In this document: positions 35,431 to 49,900 of the stretch, piece by piece
How the letters are laid out: each line of letters begins with the position of its first letter
Numbering within the stretch: the first letter of the stretch is position 1
NCBI GenBank assembly: GCA_000442125.1
Contig: KE546968.1
Span: forward strand, 1,397,795 to 1,461,794
DNA length: 64,000 nucleotides
Direction: 5' to 3'
Origin: Opeltia flavorubescens
Lineage: Eukaryota; Ascomycota; Lecanoromycetes; Teloschistales; Teloschistaceae
Position numbers and translations under genes: made by a program
The notes under the pieces: generated by a model
What the model was told of the DNA's origin: nothing
The model's database searches: none
What the model saw: only the letters and a program-made list of their open reading frames with translations

Positions 35431-38400
35431 ACCATATATATATTTTTAAAAAGTAATATTATACTATAATATTTATATATTTTAAAGTTATTTTTATTAA
35501 TTATTAATTTTATAATTATAAATATTAATTTAAATAGTATATAATAGTAAAATCGAATAATATTATAGTACTAAAAAATTATAATCTAGTTTAATAGTTT
35601 AATAGAATATTAATAATAATATTTTATTATAGTTAAAAATATAATTAAATCGATCGGAATATTTTTATTTAATATATAATTTATAAAAAATAAAATAATT
35701 AAATTAAAAACTAATAGTATTATTAATATTATAATATTTAATAGTAATAATTATTATATAATCTATTTAAATAAATTTATAAAAAGGGAAATTTATATTA
35801 AAATTATTAAATATTAATTTTTTATTAATTATTATTTTTAACCGAAAATAATTTTAAAGTATTTATTTATTAATTTTTTTATTAAAAATTTTAAAACTAT
35901 CGTTTATTTATATAAATAATATTTATAAATTTTATTTTTTTATTTTTTTATTTCTTTTATATATTACGCTTTTTATTATTAATTATTAAATTTAGATTTA
36001 TTATAAAAATAAATCGTTAGTATAATTATTAGTTGTTTTTTTTTATTATTTATATATTTATAGATTTAACTATTAAATTATTATAAGCGCTCTTTTATAA
36101 TTTCTACTATTAAATTTATTATAGTATTTATTTAAAAATTATATTTATATTAATTAAATTATAAATTTTCGATTATTATTCCTTTATTTTACTACTAGTA
36201 GTATCGTTTTATTTATTTATTATAAATATTAGTTTTTTTTAAACTATTAAATATATTATTAAATTTTTTATTTTACTAATTTTATTATATTTTATATTAT
36301 TAACTTTAGAATTTTTATTTTAATAATATATTATATTTTATACTATTATTAGATTTTAATAATATAACTTATTAACTTTAAATTTATTTTAATCTATTAT
36401 TACTAGTAATATTAAGTCTAGTAAATATTTAATATCTATATATATTTATTTATTAAATTAATAGTAAATTAATAATTTTATTATCTAATTAATTAGTACT
36501 AATAACTTTAAATTATTAATTAACTTTTTATAATATAATCTAACAATTAATAGCTATAATATATCTAGTATTTTAGATCTAATAATTAATATATAAACTA
36601 TTTTTTTACTTTTAATCTTTTAAATATAATTTTATAAGCTAATTATATTTTTTATAATAGAACTTTAATTAGTTAAAAATTATAATATTTATAATTAAAA
36701 GCGCTGCTATTTATATTAAAAACCGAAAAAAATATATATATTAATATAAAATAATACGTTCCTATTTTTTTAATTTTAATATTAAAAAGTACTTTTTTAA
36801 TAAATTATTAATAATATTTTAAAAGTAAATAAAATATAATAATAAATAAAAATTTCTATTTTTTATTATTAATAATAGCGAATTTATAAAGTTAATAAAT
36901 AAATATAATTTTAATATATTTATTATTAACGGGTATTATATAGTTAATAATATAGTTTTATATTTTTAAAAACGCCTATAATTATAGGTTATAGATTAAT
37001 ATATAATAGTTATTTAATTAATTACCTAATTAATTTCTATTAATATTTATAGACTTTAACTTTTATTTTATTAAACCGGCCGATTTTAAGAATAAAAAAT
37101 TATATTAAATAATAAAAAATATTTTTTATTAGAATTATAATCGTTTTATAAATTTAAAATAATTTTTTAAAAAAAATTAAAAAAAATCTTTATATATAGA
37201 ATTTAATAGAATTAAATTAATATAAAGTAAATATTAAATATAATTTTAAATAATTAATAGTTATTAAATATTCTAAATTTATTATTTATACTATATATAT
37301 ATAATATTTAATATTTGTTTTATATTTTAATAAATAAATAAATACTATAATAATAATTTTTTTATTTAATATAATTATTACGTATTTTATTTTATATAAA
37401 AAATAGTTATTATAAATTATATAATTCGGATTTTTTTATTTAAACCGTATTATAAATATTTACGCTATATATTTCGTAGTTTCTTTTTTTTTTATTACTA
37501 TTAATATCGTTTTTTAAATAATTTTCTATATTTAAATATTCTTTAATTATTCTCGCGTTCTATAATTTTTATATACTATTTTAAACTTTTTAATAGTATT
37601 TTTTCTAATTTTATTATTTTTTTAATACTCTAACGGCCTATTTATATACTAGAAAAATCGCGGAAGCGCCGGTAGTAGATTAATATAAATATTTTAAATA
37701 TTATATTTTAATATATAATAGAAATTCTAGTAATTATTAATTAATTTATAAAATATATAGTTTTTAATATTATTTAAACCTATTAATTAAAAAATTAAAA
37801 AAATAATAAATTAAATTACTATTCTTTTAAGTAATCGAACTAACTAGCTTTTTAATAAAAACGAGCTCGTTTAATATTTATTCAGGCTTTAAATTAATAA
37901 AAAAATACTAATATTATAGCTAGGTCTTTAAAATAGATTTTAATTTTAAATACGGCCGATAAATATCTAATAATAAATTAAAAAATACTATTTATATTAT
38001 AATTCGTCTAGTAAATATTAAAATAAAGATTAATTTTAATATTATTTATAAATATTTAAATAATAAAATAATAATAAAAGCTTTTATTTTTAATATAATT
38101 AATAAATAAAAGTATAGAATTAACTTTATAATAGGAAAATAACTTTTTTTAGATTTTTTAAATTATTTTATCCGCGAATATTTATTTAAAAATCTTATAA
38201 ATATTAAACGCTTATATTTTTTATTTAACTCTATAAACTGGTTAACGATCGGTAGAAGTATTAATATAATACGCGGTATCTATTAATCTATTTATATAAT
38301 AGAGGTATAGAAGTTTTATTATTTAATATTATATAATTTTTAATATTTTTTTTAGAATAAATATTTAATTATTAATATTAATATTTTAAATATTATATTC

Positions 38401-38771
38401 TAATATATCAAAAGTTTTTTATAAATCGTAAATTAATTTATAGATTATATAGATTTTAATACTATATAAATATATTAGCGTAATTAAAATTTTAAAAAAT
38501 TAATCTAAAAATTTAATAAAATAAAAAAATTAAAGGTAAATTATTTTATAATAAAATATAAAAGTTATTTTAAAAAAAATAATAAATTAAAACTATTTTT
38601 AATTTAAATACTAAATAAGCTAATATATATTATATTAGAAGAAATATCGCGTTATTAGTATTATATTATAAATATTATAAAAATTTATATTTAAAAAGTA
38701 TAATTAGGAGAAATAATAATTTAAATTTTTTATTTTTATTTTTAATTACTATTATAGGAGCTACTAGTATC

Positions 38772-38784
38772 GGGCTACCGTTCC
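38772..38784 (+). repeat. Inverted motif, left copy (GGGCTACCGTTCC)
   Basis: A 13-bp GC-rich motif in a short unmutated-looking stretch (ggagctactagtatc before it, gattccgg after it). The same 13 bp occurs on the other strand at 56966-56978. This is the orientation expected of the two terminal inverted repeats of one element, or of ends of two related copies. Confidence 0.6.
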
Positions 38785-41020
38785 GATTCCGGTTTATTTA
38801 AATTCTATATTAGAAAAAATAGATTTAAAAGAAAATTTTACTAGTATAAATTTAAATCGAATCTTTTAATACTTATTTTTTTAGATACTTTTTAATTGTT
38901 TTTTTAAAAGAATTAATTTAATTAATTATATCGAATAATAAAAATAATATTCTATTAATAAAATTAAATTATTTATAATCGATTGGTTTATATTAAAATT
39001 TTTATATTTATTTACTAGAATATTTATTTATTTATTTACTACGCGCGGCTAGTAAATATAGCTAGTACTAGCGCGGAGCTAGTCTACCCGAGCTTTCTAT
39101 ATTATAAACTTATTCTTTCCTTCCTTTTTTTTTTTTTAAGCTCGTATTATACCGTATAGCTTATTTTACTAGGCTTATAAATTTTAATTTAATTTATAAT
39201 ACTTATATCTTTTTATAACCCTCGTAACTTTTAAATTACTTTTAATAATATAGTATCCGATAATATACTATCTAATATAAGCCCTAAAATAACTAATACT
39301 AATATCGTAATAGAATCGGCTACGTAGTTTATTACCGAATCTACTAGAAATAAATCCGAATCCGTATTTAAACCACTTAAAAAATTAAAATAGTAGCGTA
39401 CGAAGTTATAAAAGATAAAGGTTATTATTAACCGAAACTATACCGCGGTTTTAAAAATTCTTAAGAATTAGAAATAGTTACTAAAGTATATCGATTCGAT
39501 TAATATAGGATACTAAAAAATAAAAAATTATATTAAAAAGCTGATATAATCGTTAAATATAATTAAAACGAATATTAAAGATTTTAAAATAAAGATTGAT
39601 AAAATTAAAGGTATATTATTATTAATTTAAAAACGTATTAAATTATTATAAAACCTTTTAGATAATTAGAATTAAGATAATATAGTTATAAATACAGATA
39701 TTATTAATATAAAGAATAAAACTAGAATTAGGGCGCTAGTAATAAAAGTAAATAGTAGTAATAAAGATAAATCCTTCGGTAGCGATTTTAATATATTTAT
39801 TAGTATTTAATAGCTTATTACTCCTATAGTTCTATATAAGTAGGTAAATAGTATCGGTTTCTAAATTAACCAGAAATATTTATTTATCGTATTAATAATT
39901 TTTTAATCCCCTATATTTATTTATTAAATTTAAACTATTATAATTAATAACTAGTCTACTTTAAAACGCGACTTTCTTTAATTTAATTATAATATATATA
40001 GTTTATCTAATATAATAGTCGATACTGCCGATTTAAAATATAATTAACGGACCGGATTATATTAACTACTAGACGAATTTAATTAATACTAGCTAAATTT
40101 AACGTATTCTCTTATTTTAAAACCCTAAAATTAATAAATTTTAATACTTTAATAATAAAAAAACCCTAAATTAAAAATCCGTATTAATTTAAATTACGGG
40201 AGAAATCGTTAAAAATCCGTATAAATACTATTAAAAAGGAAATAGTCTATATTCGGACTATATTATAGTAAAAGGAGACTTAAGTAGTTCCTATAAAAAT
40301 TATTATTATTAGGGATTAGCGTCGTATTACAGCTTTTATATACTACTTAATTTTAGCTATTTTTTTTGTTACTAATAAATTCTAGAAGAATATAGCGAGA
40401 AAGTTTACGCGGCAGTAATAGATTTAATATTCTTTAAAGTATATTTAATATCCTACAACTAAATAAAATTTAAAAAATATAAATAAAAGAGGGCCGTAAT
40501 AAAAAAAATAGTAGTAAAAATATTAAAATAAGTAGTATTTATACCTATTAAAAAACGAACTTTAACTAGAATTAATTTAGATATAGAACGTTATATAAAA
40601 AAATATAAATTCGGTTTAACCGAGGTACGTTATAATAGAAATATTAGAACTAGTAGAAATATAAACAGTAATTATTCCTTTATAAAGAATCTAGTAGTAG
40701 TTAACTAAAATAATCGCGCCTCCTTTATATAATACGAATCTACTATATAGTTTAAATCTCGGAATTAATTCGGTCGCCTAGTCTAAAAAAAAATTAAAAT
40801 AGATATAAAATCGAATTATCTTATAGAAGTTATTAGCGGAAGCCGATTCTAAAAATAAAATATTTTAAAATATTATTAGGAAGAGATTTAATTATAATAA
40901 TTATATTTTAAATAATAACGAGGGTATTAATATAATTATTGAATCGGAGGAATTCTTTAATACTTAATAATACGGCGATTTAGCTGTATTAATAGTAATT
41001 TTTTTTTTAACTTAAAGATT

Positions 41021-41150
41021 ACTGCTTCGGTAGTAAAAATATTAAAATTAGTTTTAGGCTGTTTTAGTAATAGATATTAGAATTTATTTCAGGCTGCTTC
41101 GGTAATAAATATTAATATTTATTTTAGGCTACTTTAATAGTAATTCTTAG
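41021..41150. repeat. 35-37 bp tandem array, four copies, inside the decayed block
   Basis: 'ctgcttcggtagtaa', 'ctgttttagtaatag', 'ctgcttcggtaataa' and 'ctactttaatagtaa' begin at 41022, 41059, 41094 and 41129 (periods 37, 35 and 35). The copies differ mainly by C/T changes. Confidence 0.75.
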
Positions 41151-44100
41151 AATTAAATTTAATTTTTTTACTACAGCAATTTTAATTTCTTATAGAATCT
41201 ATAACTTAATTTTTATATAAAGATATAAAAACTATAATTTTATTTAAATTAGCCGTTTTACTAATATCTTTAACTATACTAAATTCTTTATAAATCCTTT
41301 AAAACCTATAGTAAAGTATATTAATATACCTGTAATATCCGTAACTCGAGATAAAACTATATATAATTATCTATATAAGAAAGTAGATATCCGAAGATCT
41401 AGACCGATATAAATTAAAATTTACCCTTATAATTTATTAATAGTTATAGTAAATATAAGCTAAATCGGAAATTATTTTTATTTTACTATAATATCTATTA
41501 ACTCGTTTTTTAAAATTGTTAATAGAATATAATAAATTAATTATTTTTAACTATAAAAAGTACTACTAATAATTCGTTTTTTAATAATATTATAATTAAG
41601 ATATATTATTATTAAGCGAGTTTTATTTACTATACCGTCTTTAAAATAAGTATTATAAATTAATATTATCGAGGTACTAACCTTTAACTCTAGCTTTAAA
41701 AGCGCTAAATTTTTAGATTTAAAGGTATTTAACTAATTTAATAGTACCTTTTTAATTTTAAGCTAGCGTTTATTCTAATTATAAGAGTTAAAACTATAAT
41801 AAACCTTTAATTCCCTATATAAATTTTATAATAGTTTAGAATTTAAAGAATCGATTGTTTTATTATATATTATTAAGATCGCGCGGCCTTAAAAGAAGTT
41901 CGGATTATATTATAAGTTATAAAGCTTCTAAATTAGAAAAATATATTCCCGAAAATCTTAAAAATTTATTATTTAGTTAATTTTATTTAAAAGCCGAATT
42001 ATATTATAAAAATTCTGGTTATAAGATATTCTCTTTAATTATTATATAAATTAAGTATTAGTAGTATTATATTAGACCTATATATTTTAAATTAGATATA
42101 ATTATTTAAGGCGATATTAAAGGAAATAATACTAGATATTTGTTTTAATAATAGTACCCCTAGAATTAATAGGTATAACTAGAAGAATCTATATAAAATC
42201 GCTACTAAAAATTACCCGCTTCTCTTTAAAGGGAATATCTTTATTATATATATTATATAATATACGGTCGACCGCTATAAAATAATATTTATATTATATT
42301 AGAACTTTATTCTAAATAATTATCGATACTTATTAAAGTAGATTATTAAACTTTAAACTTCGGTTAATAAAATATAAGGAATTATCTAGAATATCGATAG
42401 GAATTTTAAAACGAGAGTATAATATTTAATTACTAGGAAGAAGTAATATAGCGATATTAGAAGATATAATATAGATAACGACTTCGCTATAAATATAAAA
42501 ATAGTAATATAGGGTCTAATATAAAAAGGTTTTACTTATACCGGCCGGCCTTTATAAAAAAAAGAGTTGATTTTTATCCGCAGGCTTCGAAATAATACGA
42601 TTATATATTACTTATTATCTATTATTTAACTTTAGCCGGTTCTCTTTAAACAGCCGCTATTATTTATTAATATTATAATTTAATTCCGCCGCTACTAATA
42701 AATTCTTAATAGTTCAGCCTTAATTATATTTATAAGGCTATAGCCGGAATTATTCTAGGGTTTTATTTTAATTAATAAAGAGGTATTATATTTAATATAG
42801 CCCGTAATTTTATTTAAAATATTTAAAACCTTTTAAAACTTTAAAACGCCTTATATTAAATTAAAACTTTAAATTATTATAAATTAATTCCCGAAACTAT
42901 TTCTAAAGCTATTATAAATAGTTTAATATACTATAAATATATACTATAATAAAAAAGCTCTATAACTATTTCCTCCCTATAAATACGGATAATTCCTTAA
43001 AATAATACTTCTATTTAAAATCGTTAGATATTAGACCGCGGGTAAGATATACTATTTAAAAGGTATTATATATAACCCTTTTATATATCTAAAAATAAGT
43101 AAATAATTTTATACTAGGAACTTCTAAAAGTAACCGTAAAAAATAATATTGTTCCTTTATAATAGGGTTATAATAATATATACAACCGATTAAAATACCT
43201 TTTTTTTAAAATTTCTAGTAATTTCTCTCTTAGATATAGTACTTTAGAAAATCCTAATATAAAATATTATAGCTATTTTCGTTTTTAGTATTATACTTAA
43301 ACTATCCTATTAAAATTCAAATTATATTTTCTATCTATTAAGTAAGCGTATTATCCGGAATTCTATCTAGAAATATAACCTAATATACTTTTTTAAAGTA
43401 AAGATAAAATTTTTAAATTAGTAACTATTCCTAATAGCTTTAATATTTAAAAAGCTCTTAGTATATTTATAATAAACCGATAACCCTACCGTTTAAATAC
43501 TATACTATTTTATTATTTTTAGTATTTTCCCCGGTTATTATAATAATTCTATAATCGTAACCTTTATAAATATATTTATAAATATATTAAACCGCTTTAA
43601 AACCGGAATAAACCTTAATATTAATATAATAGTTATATTAACTATTAAAATATAGATTATAAAATATAATCTACTAATTATTAAAAATAAAAGGATTACT
43701 TTTTTTTATCTAAGTATAACTATTATTAGGTTACTAGTAACTAGAGTAACCGTTACTAAAGAGATTAGTTTCTTTTTAAAATAATTTAGAAAACCCTTTT
43801 AAGTATTACTTTAAACCGCTATTAGGGGATTCGACTATATAAAAAATATCGGGATATATATTACTATATAGTTTATATATTATAGATTCTTATATAATTC
43901 TAATTAAAAAACTATTCGAATCCGATTCGGGTAGTAATAATTTAATAATAATTATTAAATCGATTATATCTATATTCCGAAACGTACTTTAATAATTAAT
44001 AAAGATTAGTAGATATATATAAAAAAGCTCCTGTTTTTAGTATTTAATTATTTATACCCGCTTTAAAAACTTTTTAAAGATATCAGCTTTAACCTTTTTT

Positions 44101-44323
44101 AATAACGTTTTTTTCTAAATATTAAAAACTTTTATAATAATATTTAAGTAATTAATAACTTATTAATTCGGTTTTAGTATTTTAATAATTTTAGGCTATT
44201 TTAAGTTAGTAGTTATTATTAGAAATAGAAAAGATCGGCTGTAATACTATATAATAACGTATAAATCTATTATCGCTATATATATAAAACGGTTACTATA
44301 TATATATAAAGAAGGTAAAATTA

Positions 44324-44357
44324 NTTAATATCTAAAANCCGGGNGGTTATNTATANN
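44324..44357. other. Cluster of ambiguous bases in the desert
   Basis: Six N calls (44324, 44338, 44344, 44351, 44356, 44357) within 34 bases, at a locally G-rich spot (ccgggnggtt). This suggests reads from more than one repeat copy were merged here. Confidence 0.6.
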
Positions 44358-46980
44358 ATCTAGATTATCCGCTATTAAATAATCCTAAACCCTTTAATAT
44401 AATTCAGCTCGAATCTTATTCTAATTCTAATAGATAAAATTAAATATATTCTAGTTATAAACTACTTATATATTATAAACGTACTATTAAAAAAACTTTA
44501 TACTATAAAAAATCGGGTTGAATTTTATAGTACGTTAATATAAATAATATAAATAGTAATTACGCTAGTAAATATAATACCTACTATTCCGTCCGCTAAT
44601 AAAATAACTTTAATTAAATTCTTATTTATCTTTTATAAAAAGGAGAATGTAATATAATAATATATAAATAAAATAATCCGAATTAATCCTTTAAAAATTA
44701 TACCTATTAAAACCTTAACTTTTTTTTTAAAATAGATAAATATCGTAGAAATAGCTTTTAAAGTACTTATTAAAGATTAATATCTAAATCTTATTATTAC
44801 CCTAAACTAGTAAATTCTCGCGATATTTATTAACTCCTTTTTTAATAATTAGCCGTATTTATATATTAATTAATAATAAGAGTAGCTTCGAATTTAGATT
44901 ATTTTTTTTTTAAAAGAAGACTTTTTAAGCCGTCCGGTAGTAGTTAATATAGAGGTTAACTTTCTAAAGTATATTATTTAGATCTTATAGAATCCCTCGA
45001 TTTAAATAACTACTAGAATACGCCTTATAATCGTTTCTAATATAAGTATTAATAGCTTCGTTAGAATCTAAAAAGAAATATTATATAAATAAAAGCGATT
45101 TCCTATTAATAGGTTCGAGAAGTCCTTAAATATAATATATTTCGTTATATATAATAAAGGGTTACGGTCCGCGGTTAAAAATATAATAATAATCGCTTTA
45201 ATATTTAGTTAAAATAAATATAAAAATATTATTATAATATTAAATATTTTTTTAAAACTTTTTATTATAAGGTATTTATTTAATAAAAAGATTCTTTAAA
45301 GGCTAGAGCGTTTTTAGAAAAAAATCTATTAATTCGACTAACTAGCTTTTTTTATAATAAAGCTCGTATTTTATAATAGAAGCCGATATATCTAAAATAT
45401 ATTTTTTAGCCTAGTATTTCGCGTGGTAATAAAAGTAGGTAAAATATATTTATACCCTAGTATAATTTAATATATTATAAGAGCTAATATAATAGGGAGT
45501 TATCTTATATAATTCTAATTTATATCTAGCTGGTATAAATAATAACCTATTTTTTCGACGGCTCTATTAATTATAGTAAAACCCGACTAGATAATATAGC
45601 GGATTTAACTAGCTAGATCTTTTTTAAAATAATTCCTCTTCTTTTATAAAATTTAAATTAAACTTTAAAATAATAAGTTAAAAACGGTCGAAGGAATTAA
45701 AAAGCGCTAATAATTAATTTAAAAATATACTGAGATTTATTTTAAACGGAATAAAACTTTTAAAGATACTATTATAGAAGAAGTTAGCTTTAAAATCTAA
45801 ATTAAAGTTATTATTAATAATAGAATTAAAATTAGAATTAAAGTTAAAATTGTTATTTATAAAAGAAAAAGAAGGTTATAAACTATAGCTTCTAGCTATT
45901 TCTACCGAAAGTTATTTTTAATATATCTAGTATAACTTTTATAGTAAAATAAAAACTACTACTTTTAAATTTTAATTAATATTTCCGGGTAAAGAGAGTA
46001 TATAATATATTAAATATTCGGCCTACGGACGCGGTAGCGGAATTACCTATAGTTATCTATAGAGTCGAATCTATTAATATAGCACCTATATATTATAAAG
46101 GCGAGAGCGATAGGAGCTAAAAAAATAAAGTCGTTTTAAAAATAATAATTCGTTTTAATTCGACTAAATATTTATATTAAGAATTTCTAAAGGCGTCCGT
46201 CTCTCCTAAAAAGTTAGTTATAACTATTAAAAATATAAATCGACTATACTTTATTATAATATATATTATAAATAGTATAATATTTATTTAATTTTTATAC
46301 TAGTAAAGGCTTTTTAAAATTAGAATAATATCTAAAATATTTATATCGAGTATAACGTTATACTAATACTATTAATATAATAAAAAAATCTAGAAATAAT
46401 AAAATCGGTAATAAAAAAAAAGATTCTTAAAAAAAAATAAAAAGATATTTAGATAGTAATAGTAGTATAGTAAAAGGTATAATATTAATATATAATAAAA
46501 AAAAAATAAATAGAATTAAGTTAATTTAAATTAAAACGCGTTAAAATAAAAAATTTTTTAAATATAACTTATAAAAAAAGGTATAAAAAATAAATAAAAT
46601 AGAAAAACTATTAGAAAAACTTTATAATAATACTAACAGTATTAATAATATCGGATTTCGAAACTAAAAAATATATTTAAATACGCTTAATACGCTTTAT
46701 AATTTAAAATACTTTTTATTATATTATATATATAATAATACTATAAACTTATAATTATATAGAATCTAGTAGTTTTAATAGTCGAAACCCCTAAAATTAA
46801 GCTAACCGGATTTATAACTACGGTCATTCGATACTAACCGATAAAATTTATATTTATTTCGGGTCGGGAAGCTAATAAGGGACGTTTTCCAATATATATA
46901 TAATAATATCTATTTTAATTTTTTCTATATACTATTTTTTACAACCGGCCGAGTTATTAAAAAAAGCGCGGGAGGTAAAA

Positions 46981-49900
46981 AAGTTAAAAGTTCCGAAATC
47001 TTTTTTATAAAGTTTTATATTATATATAAAAACTAGTATTATTTTTATAAATTTAATAAATATTAAATAAGTTTTAAAAATCGATAATTACTAGATTTAT
47101 ATTTTTATTAATATTTTATTAGATTATTATAATAATCGAATTCGCGGTAAAAAAACTAAAAAATTATTTATAAAATATTAATAATAAATTAAATATATTT
47201 AATTAAAATAAAAATTTTTATTTAAAATAGTATAAATTTAAAAAAAACTATAATAAGATTTAAATTAATACTCGCCTTTTATTATTTTTAAAATTTTAAT
47301 TTACTGGATTAATTATTGAATTAGAGACTAGGGGTTTATAGAATTTATTAAATAAGAAATTTTTATTATTAAAAATAGCGCTGTTAATTCTATAAAGTAT
47401 TACTATTATTAAAGCGAATTAATATTAAAAATAGATCGATTTTTTTTAAATATAAATATTTATTAAAGCTTTTATTTAAATTTATAGAACTTATAATAGT
47501 AATATTAAAAATAAAACCTTTTTAATTTATTCTAGCTATATTAATACTATTAAAATAAAAGATTTATAATTTTATATTATTAATAATAAATATAATTATC
47601 GTCTATTAAAGACTTTTTTTTTATTTTTTTTAATAAAAATATCGATATCTATTTTTATACTAAAAAACCTTGCAATTATTAATAGAGAGTTTAGTTATAA
47701 TATTATTCTAGATCGATAGAGGATAAAGGCAGCGCTATAATATATTTTAAATATTTTAGTAAAATTTAATACTAAATTTAAAGGAATTATCTATTATATT
47801 ATTATTAAAGGATATAAAAACTATTCTACTCGACCTATTTTAATTATTAGCGCTAATATTTTTTATATTAATTCTATAATATACGCGCTTTTATATACTC
47901 TTATAATTATATTATTAGATAAATAGATTTTCTCTATTTATAATCCTTTATATATTTATTAAACTGAATATTAAAGCATTTAAATACTATATAATAAAGT
48001 TAAAAACTTTTAAAATATTAAACTTTATTTATTAAATATTATAGTAATATTCCAATATATTAATATATATTATTTTTATTATTTATTAATTATTAACGTT
48101 AGTTTATTTATTTAAATACTTATCTGAATTTTTTATTTTTTTAACTAATTATTATTTACCGTATATTTATAAATTAAATTCTTTAATTATATATATTATT
48201 TAGAAATAATCTTTATAAAATTAATAAAACTATACTATTATTGTTAAAAGTAAATAATAACTTTTAAAAAATTTATTTAAATAATTTCTTTTTAATTCGG
48301 CTTTTTATTTTAAAGAAATAAATTTATTATTTATATACTTTAAATTTTTTACTTTTATAATTATTTAATAGAAAATAAAATATATAATATTTTAATTATT
48401 TATAATAATAATATTTAGTATATTATTATCAACTTTTTTTTTTATTATATTATCTATTTTTAATTTTTTATAGTTTAATTACTATTATATTCTAAAATTA
48501 AATATTTTAAAATATTTTTAAATTCCTATAACTATATTAATAAACGCTTATTTTATTTTTTCTATTAATTTTTAATCGCTAATTCTACCGACGAAATAGT
48601 TATTCTATTTTTTTTAAAGCCCGCTATATTATATTATATAATATAGTATTTTTATTTTATCGAATAGATAGATTAAAATAATAGAAACTAGTATAATTTA
48701 ATAATATATATATTTATATAGTTTATAATATTAAATTATTTACCGGTTTAAATATTAATTATATTAAAAGTATATTAAATATTATATATATTATTTTTAA
48801 AGCTAAAAATAATTATAAAATTTTTTTTTTAAAAGGAGCTATTTAAATATAAAATAAACTTTTAAATATATTATAAATATATTTAATTTATTATAAACGG
48901 CTATATATATTAAAAAATTAAAAATTAAATAGATTTTAAATAATATATTAACTATTTTTTTTATATATTTTATTATATTAGTATATAATTTATAATCCGT
49001 TCGAAATTAATTTTAATAAAAATTATAAATAAATAACGATAGCTATAAAATTAATACTAGTCCGGTTATATTAATTAAAATAGATATATCTGGTATTTAA
49101 AAGCTTTTTTACTAATATTATAGTTTTATTATAAGGAAATATATTATAATTATATATAAATAAAGATTTATAAGATCGATAATTATAGTTTATATAGTAG
49201 TTATTTATTTTTATCTATATATTTATAAAAAAGATCTTTTATAAATTAGATTAATATTATCTACTATTTTATAAAATAGAGATAGATAAATAGTTTGAAT
49301 AAAAACTATATAAAATTCTTTTTCCGCGATTATAAACTGCTTTTTTTTTATTTAATAAATCTTCTATTTATTTATTAAACCTTTTTCTATTATATAATAA
49401 ATATATATCTAATATTTTGAATAAATAAATATTCTATTTTAATATAAACTTTATTTTTTTTATAAATTAATATAATTATTAAACTTAAATAAAATATTAA
49501 TTAAAATAAATAATAATAATTATATTATATATAGTTTATAATAGCGGCGTATTATAAATATTAAATCGTTTTATAAATTATATAAAATCTTTTTTTATCG
49601 TTTATTAATTATTAATATTAGTATTTTTCTTCTAATTATTTAAATAAATTATTATTTAAATTTCTATTATAAATAATAATTTATTTGTTATTATTAATTT
49701 TTAGTTATACTATTAATTATTATATATTATAACCTTAATTTAAAACTTTATATTTTATATAATATATTTAAAAATATTAATTCTATTTAAAATAAATTAA
49801 ATAAATTTATTATATCGTTTAAATAATATATAATAAATAATTAATATAGTTTTATACTAGTTTTAATTTTATTATACTATAATATATTATAATTAGAATA

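Larger units (their letters stand above)
15546..39035. repeat. AT desert: RIP-saturated transposon graveyard, no genes
   Basis: About 23 kb with CA and TG almost eliminated and stop codons in every frame; ATG itself is very rare. CG, GC and CC remain scattered, so the loss is specific to CpA/TpG rather than general AT drift. I could not assign families to the parent elements by eye. Sub-features (tandem arrays, a GC patch, an inverted motif) are listed separately. Nothing else in this span is supportable. Confidence 0.85.
39036..46980. mobile_element. Unclassified decayed element(s), less AT-rich block
   Basis: A block of about 8 kb visibly richer in G and C than its flanks, though still CA/TG-depleted. 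It opens with a GC-rich stretch at 39040-39110 (cgcgcggctagtaaatatag, agcgcggagctagtctaccc) and a pyrimidine run. It closes near 46980 after ctaataagggacgttttcc and acaaccggccgag. Such a block is most simply one or more transposable elements inserted later, or RIPped less, than the surrounding DNA. I could not find matching long direct repeats at the two ends by eye, so the class is open. It is broken throughout. Confidence 0.35.
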
